Shown here piece after piece: positions 1 through 6,245 of a stretch of DNA of 6,832 bases. A model generated the notes under the pieces. That model saw nothing but the letters and a program-made list of their open reading frames with translations. It did not search any database and was not told the origin of the DNA. Numbering within the stretch: the first letter of the stretch is position 1; each line of letters opens with the position of its first letter. The stretch lies in contig CBDUBC010000127.1 of assembly GCA_965365285.1 (NCBI GenBank), forward strand, positions 1 to 6,832, written 5' to 3'. The stretch comes from JAURDE01 sp965365285. GTDB taxonomy: Bacteria > Bdellovibrionota > Bacteriovoracia > Bacteriovoracales > Bacteriovoracaceae. Position numbers and translations under genes: made by a program.

Positions 1-1
1 C

Positions 2-670
2 CTTTTGAAAAAAAGAGGTCCTGCCTCAGCCAATAAAAAGAAAAGAGAGAGTAATATTGCTTTAAATAATAAATCTCTTTATTTCGTCACGCTCTATGAG
101 CAGTATAAAAGTCTGCTCTCTTTTACTTCAAAAGATCATAAAGATATTAAAGTCTGTCCTCAATTTCACAGCCTTGTAATTCAGAAACCTACTCTCTTTA
201 ATAAAGAGGTTCAAAAAAAGAATTGGAAGCTCTCTTCTACCAAAAATGAATTAGCACATCCGGTTTGGAATCTACCCCTTCATGAAACCGAACTTAATCC
301 AACGGTTAAAGAGGAAGTGACTGAAGGGAGCTCTCTTGAAAAGGTTTCTCAAACGGCAGTGGATATTCATGCTAGTAAAATCTTTAAAGAGCTTTCTGAA
401 CTTTGTGAATATGGCTCAAGCGATAATTATTTCATTTTTGAGAACCTTATCGGCCAACTTTCAAGAGATATGGACCAGCTCTCGGCAAAGGATGACATGA
501 AGGTTATGCTCAAAACTTCACTTTATTTTAATATGGTCCTTCTCAAGTCCCTAGAGAAGTCGACGGGAGCTCGTACGATCGCTTCAGAGAAAGCTGATAA
601 TACCTTCTACAGCGAGGTGATCAAAAGAAGCGGATCTAAATGGGCCGAGGATTATTTACGATCTTTTTAA
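2..670 (+). CDS. Unrecognised protein, C-terminal part; 5' end outside window
   Basis: I do not recognise this protein. The reading frame is open to the left edge. A TTG at position 5 could be read as a start, but no ribosome binding site is visible and the codon before it is also open, so I treat the gene as 5'-truncated, with about 222 residues seen. Numbering from that TTG, the sequence begins with a very Lys/Arg-rich stretch (1-15). It continues into an aromatic segment SLYFVTLYEQYKSLL (24-38) and then a CPQFH motif (51-55). A second cysteine lies near residue 134, so the pair could form a disulfide if the protein is exported. The C-terminal half looks helical and has no membrane segment. 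A signal peptide, if any, would lie upstream of the window. The gene runs tail-to-tail into the bamB-like gene, and the two stop codons share the bases TTAA (667-670). That this is a real gene is fairly sure from its length and even composition; its function is unknown. Confidence 0.72.
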   Translation, partial: LLKKRGPASANKKKRESNIALNNKSLYFVTLYEQYKSLLSFTSKDHKDIKVCPQFHSLVIQKPTLFNKEVQKKNWKLSSTKNELAHPVWNLPLHETELNPTVKEEVTEGSSLEKVSQTAVDIHASKIFKELSELCEYGSSDNYFIFENLIGQLSRDMDQLSAKDDMKVMLKTSLYFNMVLLKSLEKSTGARTIASEKADNTFYSEVIKRSGSKWAEDYLRSF

Positions 671-1758
671 TGAAAAATAAAAAGTCGGTTTCTTGAGCTC
701 ATAAGAGCGAGATGATTCTCCTTACTCTCCATATCCCCATAGACAGTTGAATAAGGGTGCCCTAGAAGTTTCATTTCTACGACCTCCATAAGAAGTGGAT
801 CAACGACAAATACCTTTCCATCCGCCGCAGAAACAACCAATTTACCTTTAAACTGAGCGAAGGCCATAAGTGGTGCATCCGACAACTTGATCTTATCAAC
901 CTCATTAAAAGACTCTGAAAACTTGACCAATTCCCCTGAAACCGTTGCTATGAAGACATGGTTCTCAAGAGCAACAGGACTTCTTCCAATAGAATAATCT
1001 AGTTTTCTAATAATATTTCCTGTTTTAGGATCAAGACCAAACACATCTCCTGCAAGCGAGCTAACAAGAAGTTCGTTATTAAAAAAGAAAGGAGTCGTAT
1101 CGACATCTATAAACTTGGCACCTGTCGCAAGTTTTCTTTCCCAAAGAACGATCCCCTCTTCTAGTGAAAGACTTACAATAAAGCCATCAGCAAAACCAAC
1201 ATAGACATTGTTATTATTGATCACCGGTCTTGATGCTCGTTGAATGGTGGTGGAAAAAGGAACACTTCGCTTATAGGCCCAAAGAATTTTGCCTGTTTCA
1301 GGGTCTAAACAAAAGATTTTATGACTTCGAGTATGAAAAAGAAGTCTCCCGTTTTCAATTTGTCCAACAGACTCAATACTTCCATCGAGATCAATGGCGT
1401 ATTTCAAATTTCCAGTAAGGTAATGTCTACTAAAAACTCTTCCTTTGGTTGTTCCGTAGATAACTTGATCTTTAAATTGGGCGAAACCACCGTGATAAGT
1501 GCTATCGTCCTGAGACTCCCAAACAAGTCTTCCGTTACTTAGTTCATAAGCACGCATTTTTCCTTGGTTATGACCACTAAAAACAATTCCTTCATAAATA
1601 AGAGGAGAATGGAGTCCCATGGGTAGATTCCCCGTTTCTTGGGCCGGATCGTGATTTTTAATCCATAAGGTCTTTAGTTGAACCTTTGTTCGAGGAGGTG
1701 CCTGCATATAAGAGCAGGAAATCATTAAAATCAAAGGAAGAAGAGTTTTCCAATTCAT
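667..1758 (-). CDS. bamB: BamB-like outer-membrane assembly lipoprotein (beta-propeller)
   Basis: This is a 363-residue predicted lipoprotein of the BamB/YfgL family, close to the family's usual length of about 380-390. BamB is the accessory beta-propeller of the BAM complex, which sits on the periplasmic face of the outer membrane and helps BamA fold beta-barrel proteins. Residues 1-14 are a short signal peptide with a lipobox ending MIS-Cys15; Met at -3 is slightly unusual. Repeated PQQ-like blades follow, with motifs of the type D/L-x-x-TG-x-x-L-W: YELSNGRLVW (71-80), LDPETGKILW (151-160), LSLEEGIVLW (197-206) and LDPKTGNII (242-250), then weaker blades to the C-terminus. The segment DVDTTP (218-223) matches the conserved motif I recall from E. 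coli BamB and separates it from generic PQQ dehydrogenases. Arg174 in TIQRASRP is in the region of E. coli BamB reported to contact BamA (inferred alignment). The start lies 3 bases after the yfgM-like stop, with only a weak GAAG 8 bases upstream, so expression is probably coupled to yfgM. Confidence 0.87.
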   Translation of the reverse strand: MNWKTLLPLILMISCSYMQAPPRTKVQLKTLWIKNHDPAQETGNLPMGLHSPLIYEGIVFSGHNQGKMRAYELSNGRLVWESQDDSTYHGGFAQFKDQVIYGTTKGRVFSRHYLTGNLKYAIDLDGSIESVGQIENGRLLFHTRSHKIFCLDPETGKILWAYKRSVPFSTTIQRASRPVINNNNVYVGFADGFIVSLSLEEGIVLWERKLATGAKFIDVDTTPFFFNNELLVSSLAGDVFGLDPKTGNIIRKLDYSIGRSPVALENHVFIATVSGELVKFSESFNEVDKIKLSDAPLMAFAQFKGKLVVSAADGKVFVVDPLLMEVVEMKLLGHPYSTVYGDMESKENHLALMSSRNRLFIFH

Positions 1759-1761
1759 ATA

Positions 1762-2427
1762 TTATACTTCAGATAGATAGAACTTAGCGAGTTTCTTAAG
1801 GTTCTCATCAGTTGAGTTATCAATAGCGTATTGAAGATTCGTTTTTGCTTTCTCTTTTTCACCTAAGGCAAGGTGGAGCCTGCCAAGCTCAAAATAAGTC
1901 TTAGGCTCAAGGAGTTTTTGATTTGACTTAATCATTCCTTCATAAACCTCAACAGCACCTCTTAGGTTCCCTGAGTCTTCAAGAAATACCGCGAGTCTTA
2001 CATCAAGGAGGTATTTCATAGCATTATTATCAACATGTCTTTTAAACTCTTTAAATAGAGTTATGCCTTCGGTATACTTTTTATTTTCGAGAAGATAGTC
2101 ACCTGTTTTGATGACCAAAGGAAAGAGACCTTTAAAGTTATTCACATCTTTTTTGATCGCCTCAAATTTTTCAAGATAAGGAACAATCTCAAGTTTTTTG
2201 TCCTTAAGTGAAGCAAAATGAGTTTTTTCAAATTCATAAATTGCTTTTTGATAAGCTTCTTCCTTTTTGGCCTTTTGAGAAGAAAAAACTCCGTACCCAA
2301 TTACTCCGAGAATAATCAAAGCAATTCCTGCGATAACAGCTGTTTTATTTTTAGCGATAAAGTGGCCAATTCCAGTTTGTTTGAGCATTTCATCAGTTTG
2401 ACTGGTTGTATCAATCGTCGTTGCCAT
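1762..2427 (-). CDS. yfgM: YfgM-like inner-membrane TPR protein (SecYEG-associated)
   Basis: This 221-residue protein has the YfgM layout (TPR_21 family; E. coli YfgM is about 206 residues). A soluble polar N-terminus (1-28) leads to one transmembrane helix (29-48, AVIAGIALIILGVIGYGVF), a charged linker rich in Lys and Glu (51-58), and a periplasmic helical domain. Helix-turn-helix TPR-like units are visible at about 102-130, 137-168 and 173-206; the last, YFELGRLHLALGEKEKAKTNL, is the clearest. In E. coli, YfgM is anchored in the inner membrane, associates with SecYEG and PpiD, and helps pass secreted proteins to periplasmic chaperones. The start is well fixed: AAGGAG lies 9 bases upstream of the ATG. 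It is first in a two-gene unit with the bamB-like gene, as in E. coli, where yfgM directly precedes bamB. The assignment rests on architecture and neighbourhood, since sequence conservation in this family is low. Confidence 0.8.
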   Translation of the reverse strand: MATTIDTTSQTDEMLKQTGIGHFIAKNKTAVIAGIALIILGVIGYGVFSSQKAKKEEAYQKAIYEFEKTHFASLKDKKLEIVPYLEKFEAIKKDVNNFKGLFPLVIKTGDYLLENKKYTEGITLFKEFKRHVDNNAMKYLLDVRLAVFLEDSGNLRGAVEVYEGMIKSNQKLLEPKTYFELGRLHLALGEKEKAKTNLQYAIDNSTDENLKKLAKFYLSEV

Positions 2428-2436
2428 TATGATTTT

Positions 2437-2442
2437 CTCCTT
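2437..2442 (-). promoter_or_regulatory. Ribosome binding site of yfgM-like gene
   Basis: AAGGAG on the minus strand lies 9 bases upstream of the ATG at 2427. It is a strong Shine-Dalgarno match and fixes the start of the gene. Confidence 0.75.
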
Positions 2443-2459
2443 ATGAGTGACAGCTCGAT

Positions 2460-2488
2460 AGTTTAGTGTTCCTAACTAAAGTTGTCAA
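2460..2488 (-). promoter_or_regulatory. Predicted sigma70 promoter for yfgM-bamB
   Basis: Reading the minus strand, a perfect -35 TTGACA (2488-2483) is followed after 17 bases by TAAACT (2465-2460), a 4/6 match to the -10 consensus. Transcription would start near 2453, giving a leader of about 26 bases that contains the AAGGAG site. The -35 lies on the same bases as that of the plus-strand promoter. Confidence 0.6.
2462..2480. promoter_or_regulatory. Candidate operator dyad in the divergent region
   Basis: A perfect 6-bp inverted repeat, TTTAGT (2462-2467) and ACTAAA (2475-2480), is separated by 7 bases. It lies across the spacer and -10 of the minus-strand promoter and ends 2 bases before the plus-strand -35. 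A bound protein there would be expected to affect both promoters. In AT-rich DNA a 6+6 dyad can arise by chance, so this is tentative. Confidence 0.3.
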
Positions 2489-2510
2489 AAAAACACCAAG
2501 GGATTATGAT
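2482..2510 (+). promoter_or_regulatory. Predicted sigma70 promoter for the barrel gene pair
   Basis: TTGTCA (2482-2487, 5/6 match to the -35) and TATGAT (2505-2510, 5/6 match to the -10) are separated by exactly 17 bases. Transcription would start near 2517, leaving a leader of about 43 bases. That leader includes a small TGCG/CGCA stem (2532-2535 with 2543-2546) just ahead of the ribosome binding site AGGGA (2549-2553). Confidence 0.65.
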
Positions 2511-2559
2511 ATATTTAAGATAATAAATTAATGCGATTGCAGCGCACCAGGGAAGGGTT

Positions 2560-3051
2560 ATGCTATCAAAATTTAAATACCTCCTCGTATCATTGGGTCT
2601 TTTATTTTCACCAACTATATTTTCCCGGGTTCATATGAATCGGCTTGGCATTGGCTTCTCGAATCAATTGGTCAATGACATCCCTGCCATAAGCTTTAAA
2701 CTTCAAAAATCACCTGTTATGGCCATAGGGGGACTTCTTGGGTACTCCAATGCATCTGTAGGTGGAGGATATGGTGCAGGACTAAAGATCCATAGAATCA
2801 TTTTTGATGAACCATTCCTGAACTTTTATGGTTCGATCCTTGGCGCAATCGTCAAACAAAATACTTCGTTAACTCAAAGTTATGCTGGTTTTCAGTTTGA
2901 TTTTTCTTTCGGTTCTGAGTTTACTTTCAGAGGAATCGAAAGTTTGGGTTTTAGCGTGGAATTTGGTGCATCAGTTAATAAATTAAAAGAGCTTGTTATT
3001 GAAACGACAGGAAATAATTTTATTACAGCAGGGGTACATTTTTATCTTTAA
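2560..3051 (+). CDS. Predicted small outer-membrane beta-barrel protein
   Basis: This is a 163-residue exported protein of no family I can name. Residues 1-22 form a signal peptide: Lys4 and Lys6, a hydrophobic core YLLVSLGLLF, and likely cleavage after IFS22. The mature part (about 141 residues) shows about eight segments of alternating polar and aromatic/hydrophobic residues near 28-36, 43-50, 53-63, 67-82, 86-99, 107-123, 129-140 and 154-163. It has many Gly and Phe/Tyr residues and ends in AGVHFYL. That number and length would suit an eight-stranded barrel of OmpX/OmpA size; this is inference from pattern, not homology. The ATG has AGGGA 6 bases upstream and a good promoter (-35 at 2482, -10 at 2505), so this is the first gene of a two-gene unit. 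Its 3' end overlaps the beginning of the next gene. Confidence 0.72.
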   Translation: MLSKFKYLLVSLGLLFSPTIFSRVHMNRLGIGFSNQLVNDIPAISFKLQKSPVMAIGGLLGYSNASVGGGYGAGLKIHRIIFDEPFLNFYGSILGAIVKQNTSLTQSYAGFQFDFSFGSEFTFRGIESLGFSVEFGASVNKLKELVIETTGNNFITAGVHFYL

Positions 3052-3826
3052 AAATAGCTTAATCTTTTTATTCGCCCTTTTTTTCATCACCCCCGTTGGT
3101 GTTCATGCTCAATTTAATCCTGATGAGGTCAGTGTTGATGAATTCAATCTCAACGGAGATATCTTTAATGACTTTAATGAAGACCTCGAGGCAACTAAGG
3201 TCCTAGAGGATGAGAGGTTCTACCGATACGGAAGATTCTTTTCATTTGAACTCTCGTTTGGGATGACCACTTTTGATGGAAATAGAGGTGCGGCCTATGA
3301 AAATGAGCCACCCACTTATGGAATTGGGCTTCATTATTTTTTAAACTTTAATACATCGCTTGGGATTGGTTTTGCTTCCTCTAAACACCATTTTTTCATT
3401 GATGAGCCAACTGTTGGATTTGATCCTAATGGTCCAGGATTTGTAAGTGTAAATACCTTAAGATTTTGGCTATCACTTCGGCATTATATAGATACCTCAG
3501 ATCTTGGAACGGCAATCACCTATTCCAACCCCTATATTGTTGGTCGAATGGAATATTGGTATGTCACCAACAAATACCTCGATCAAGATATTGCTCTAGT
3601 TCCCAATGATGCAGGTGGTGGTTTTGGATTTGCAGGGGGATTTGGGCTTGAATTCCCCATTGTCCTGAAAGAATACTACCTAGGGTTTGAGTTTCTCGCT
3701 CACCTTATCAATTTTCACGATAAATTTACCCAACGCTACCGTCCGATAGAAGGTAGCACTAATGGGTATGAGGATCTTTCGGGTAATGGCTTTAGTATGA
3801 TCGTAAGCTTTACCCAAACTTGGTAG
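2999..3826 (+). CDS. Predicted outer-membrane beta-barrel protein; start uncertain
   Basis: This exported protein belongs to no family I can name; it has 275 residues from TTG 2999. In that numbering, a hydrophobic signal sequence (about 16-37, FKNSLIFLFALFFITPVGVHA) with cleavage after VHA37 leads to an acidic linker (38-72, twelve Asp/Glu in 35 residues). A barrel-like domain (73-275) follows, rich in Gly, Phe and Tyr with alternating strands such as RFFSFELSFGM, YGIGLHYFLNF and FGFAGGFGLEF. The chain ends SFTQTW; a terminal aromatic is the usual BAM recognition feature. The start is doubtful because the frame has no ATG or GTG before the signal peptide. TTG 2999 has AAGAG 7 bases upstream; TTG 2993 is possible but its site is too close. 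ATC 3044 would give a normal 22-residue signal peptide and has AGGGG 9 bases upstream. Every choice overlaps the preceding gene, so translation is probably coupled. The gene ends 1 base from the convergent der stop. Confidence 0.72.
   Translation: MKRQEIILLQQGYIFIFKNSLIFLFALFFITPVGVHAQFNPDEVSVDEFNLNGDIFNDFNEDLEATKVLEDERFYRYGRFFSFELSFGMTTFDGNRGAAYENEPPTYGIGLHYFLNFNTSLGIGFASSKHHFFIDEPTVGFDPNGPGFVSVNTLRFWLSLRHYIDTSDLGTAITYSNPYIVGRMEYWYVTNKYLDQDIALVPNDAGGGFGFAGGFGLEFPIVLKEYYLGFEFLAHLINFHDKFTQRYRPIEGSTNGYEDLSGNGFSMIVSFTQTW
3030..3034 (+). promoter_or_regulatory. Possible ribosome binding site for a non-AUG start
   Basis: AGGGG lies inside the last codons of the 2560-3051 gene, 9 bases before ATC 3044 and 3 bases before ATT 3038, both in frame with the second barrel gene. 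It would support initiation right at the signal peptide if one of these rare start codons is used. A GGGG encoding Gly could also be chance. Confidence 0.3.
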
Positions 3827-3827
3827 T

Positions 3828-5276
3828 CTAAGACTTTCTTTTTTCTTGATCTGAGTTTGACCTAATGATCAAGTGAACAGGTGTATTCTCAAAATTAAAG
3901 TGATTTCTAATTCCATTTCTTAGATAAGTCTTAAAGTGCTCCGGAATATTCTTTGATCGATTAGCGAAAAGAAGAACAGTTGGAGGAGACTTTCTAACCA
4001 TAGAGGCATATTTCACTTTAAAAGGAGCGGCCTTTGTTCCTTTAATGAGAAGTGGTCGGTGTTCAACCATATCGGTAACTAGGTTATTGAGTTCCGCTGT
4101 TGAAATATTTCTATTTCGAATAAAGATAGTCTTTGCTAGGGCCCTCTTAAGTTTTTTAATAGAATCCCCTGTCTTCGCGGAAAGTGGAACAATTTCACAG
4201 AACTCAAGCCATGGAATTTTAGCATAAAGATCCGCTAACCACTCTTGTTTCCACCTTGGATCCATTAGCTTATCTTTAAAGAGATCCGACTTGTTCACAC
4301 AAAGGATAACCGATTTTCCTTTCTCCAAGGCAATATCAATTAGCCTTTTATCTTGTTTTCCAAAAGGCTGACTCATTTCAGTCACATAGATAACAATTTC
4401 GGCTTCTTGGATACTTCGAAGAGATCGATAAACAGATTGAAGCTCAACGGTATCTTTTACTTTTTTCTGCTTTCGAATACCGGCCGTATCTACAATTTGA
4501 ATTTTCTTTTTAGGGTTCTCCCCTTCTTCAGTGAGGTATTGTTCATCAAAAAAGATATCCATTTCACAGTGTACGGGATCGACTGTCGTTCCAGCAATAT
4601 CACTTACAAGAGATCTATTTTGTCTAAGAAGTCTATTCAAAAGAGTAGATTTACCAACATTTGGCATTCCTAAAATGGCGACTTTAGAGACGTACTTTGT
4701 ATTTTCTTCTTCAGGATCAAACTGCTCTTCTTTAAGAACTCTTTTATGAATTTTGGCCTTAAGTTGTTCAACTCCAATACCATGTGCCGTTGAAGTCATC
4801 AGAATTCTATCCTCAGGCACCCCAAGACCATAGAACTCAAGTTCACTTCCTGACTGCTTATGAGAGTCATATTTATTAAGAACAAGATAATACTCTTTTC
4901 CTGACTCTCTTAGAAAGTGGAGAATATCGTGATCAATATGAAGAAGACCTTCTCTTAAATCACAAACAAAAAGAACCAAATCAGACTCTTCAACAGCAAC
5001 GGCTGCTTGGTCTTTCATGATATTAAAAAAGACATCCGTGGTATCAGGCCCTTCAACTCCGTTAGGAAAAAATCCACCTGTATCAACAAGCATAATTTCT
5101 CGAGGATTATGAGGATCAAAGGAGTCTATTGTCGAGGTATTATAATTTCTATCTCGGGTAACCCCTGGACGATCGTAGGTCAATGCCTTTTCGTATCGAC
5201 CAACAAACCAGTTAAAAAGAGAACTCTTTCCAACGTTTGGTCTACCTATGATAGATACCGTGAAAAGTTTTTTCAT
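3828..5276 (-). CDS. der: Ribosome-assembly GTPase Der (EngA)
   Basis: Der is an essential GTPase with two G domains in tandem that acts in maturation of the 50S subunit. The protein has 482 residues from ATG 5276. G domain 1 shows GRPNVGKS (11-18), the Thr40 switch in GVTRDRNY, DTGG (65-68) and NKYD (134-137). G domain 2 shows GMPNVGKS (203-210), DIAGTT (226-231), DTAG (263-266) and NKSD (328-331). A KH-like C-terminal domain follows (about 395-475), with FKVKYASMV and SPPTVLLF. Length is near the family norm (E. coli 490). Each G domain has a somewhat longer stretch before its G3 motif, for example TEEGENPKKK (249-258). A TTG at 5288 would add four residues, but GGAGG sits 5 bases before ATG 5276, so that ATG is the start. 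It forms an ATGA overlap with the era stop, so the two are translationally coupled. Confidence 0.97.
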   Translation of the reverse strand: MKKLFTVSIIGRPNVGKSSLFNWFVGRYEKALTYDRPGVTRDRNYNTSTIDSFDPHNPREIMLVDTGGFFPNGVEGPDTTDVFFNIMKDQAAVAVEESDLVLFVCDLREGLLHIDHDILHFLRESGKEYYLVLNKYDSHKQSGSELEFYGLGVPEDRILMTSTAHGIGVEQLKAKIHKRVLKEEQFDPEEENTKYVSKVAILGMPNVGKSTLLNRLLRQNRSLVSDIAGTTVDPVHCEMDIFFDEQYLTEEGENPKKKIQIVDTAGIRKQKKVKDTVELQSVYRSLRSIQEAEIVIYVTEMSQPFGKQDKRLIDIALEKGKSVILCVNKSDLFKDKLMDPRWKQEWLADLYAKIPWLEFCEIVPLSAKTGDSIKKLKRALAKTIFIRNRNISTAELNNLVTDMVEHRPLLIKGTKAAPFKVKYASMVRKSPPTVLLFANRSKNIPEHFKTYLRNGIRNHFNFENTPVHLIIRSNSDQEKRKS

Positions 5277-6241
5277 CTTTTCCTCCAAACGCGAGCCGAG
5301 TCTACAGCTCTATGAAGTCCAACTTCTTCAAGGACCATATTGTTTTTAAACCAATTTGGAGAGACCTTAACGTGTAAGTTTAAATTAACCTTCCCACCTG
5401 TCATGGCCTCAATTTTAGCACGCGCTCTTGTTCCAATTTCTTTAATCATGGATCCTTTGGATCCTACAACGATTCCTCGCTGACTTGGTTTATTCACAAG
5501 AATTGTCGCTGAAATATGGCTAACCATTCCAAACTGCTCTGATTTCTTTTCGGTATATTCATCAATTGTAACCGCAACTTCGTAAGGAATCTCATCTCTT
5601 AAAAGGTGAAAGACCTGCTCGCGTACATATTCTGTAACAAAGAATCTTTGGTTCTTATTCGAGATCTCGCCTCCTGTATAGAGGTGTGGACCCGGTAGAG
5701 CAGCATCACAAATTTCCCCCGTAAGTAGGTGAACGTTGTGACCTGTTTTATTACTAATAACAAAGTATTTTTCAAGACAAGGAAGAATCTCTTTTGCTTT
5801 ATCCATAACCATGCTCAATGGCAGCTCATCTGGGCCAGGGATTAGGTCAGCTTTCGTAAAAACAACCCAAGTCCTCGCGAGCTCTTTTTCTTTAACGGAC
5901 TTTGCAAAGGTCAAAAATTGATCCGACAGCTTTTTTGTAAGATCGATAAGAAGCAGATTAAGATCAGCTCCTTCCATTCCTTCTTTAGCCTGTTGGTTAA
6001 GTCTTTTATTGAACTCTTTATTAGAAGCGTGGATACCCGGAGTATCAACAAGAACAACTTCCGTATGATCAATTTGAAACACACAATGAAACTTATTTCT
6101 TGTGGTTTGTGGTTTTGGAGTAACAATACTGAGGTCTGTCCCAAGGAAATAATTTACGAGGGAACTTTTTCCTGCATTAGGGACTCCTAAAACGGAACAT
6201 ACAATACTTTTGTTGTGGGGATGCTGGTGGGTTAATAGCAT
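5273..6241 (-). CDS. era: Ribosome-assembly GTPase Era
   Basis: Era is a GTPase that binds the 3' end of 16S rRNA and acts in 30S maturation. The 322-residue protein (E. coli 301) has an N-terminal G domain with GVPNAGKS (19-26), TPKPQTTRNK (41-50, switch I), DTPG (66-69) and a C-terminal KH RNA-binding domain. The KH GxxG motif is GSKG (260-263) in IVVGSKGSMIKEIG, very like the E. coli form. Two guanine-recognition motifs differ from the usual Era: G4 is TKAD (129-132) instead of NKxD, and G5 is SNKTG (163-167) instead of SAxxG. TKxD is known in other active GTPases such as EngB and Rac, so activity is still likely. The ATG has AGGA 8 bases upstream and lies 4 bases after the rnc stop. Downstream it overlaps der by ATGA. 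The N-terminal His-rich stub (HQHPHNK) is unremarkable. Confidence 0.96.
   Translation of the reverse strand: MLLTHQHPHNKSIVCSVLGVPNAGKSSLVNYFLGTDLSIVTPKPQTTRNKFHCVFQIDHTEVVLVDTPGIHASNKEFNKRLNQQAKEGMEGADLNLLLIDLTKKLSDQFLTFAKSVKEKELARTWVVFTKADLIPGPDELPLSMVMDKAKEILPCLEKYFVISNKTGHNVHLLTGEICDAALPGPHLYTGGEISNKNQRFFVTEYVREQVFHLLRDEIPYEVAVTIDEYTEKKSEQFGMVSHISATILVNKPSQRGIVVGSKGSMIKEIGTRARAKIEAMTGGKVNLNLHVKVSPNWFKNNMVLEEVGLHRAVDSARVWRKR
5282..5286 (-). promoter_or_regulatory. Ribosome binding site that decides the der start
   Basis: GGAGG on the minus strand lies inside the last codons of era, 5 bases before ATG 5276. It fixes der translation at 5276 rather than at the in-frame TTG at 5288, which overlaps this site. 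Confidence 0.75.
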
Positions 6242-6245
6242 AATT

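Noticed and set aside
1230..1542. Plus-strand open frames of 62 and 73 codons inside bamB
   Set aside because: They are antisense to the propeller blades of the bamB-like gene and show no family signal.
2218..2466. Plus-strand 82-codon open frame opposite the yfgM start
   Set aside because: Its Phe- and Ser-rich sequence is the complement of Lys-rich yfgM codons, it ends in the intergenic region, and no plus-strand promoter points at it.
3825..3846. AGTC-TAA-GACT followed by a T-rich run as an intrinsic terminator for the barrel genes
   Set aside because: The stem is only 4 bp with a 3-base loop and two G/C pairs, and the T run is broken by C; too weak to call.
5277..5288. Upstream TTG start for der (4 extra residues)
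   Set aside because: The extra codons GAG GAA AAG are the ribosome binding site GGAGG and spacer for ATG 5276, which makes the classic ATGA overlap with era.
4045..5315. Plus-strand open frames of 60-106 codons opposite der
   Set aside because: They lie wholly or almost wholly opposite the well-supported der gene, have no good ribosome binding sites, and their translations look like the complement of G-domain codons.
5911..6190. Open frames of 77 and 90 codons, one on each strand, within era
   Set aside because: Both lie inside the conserved Era G domain in other frames and have arbitrary composition; they are shadows.
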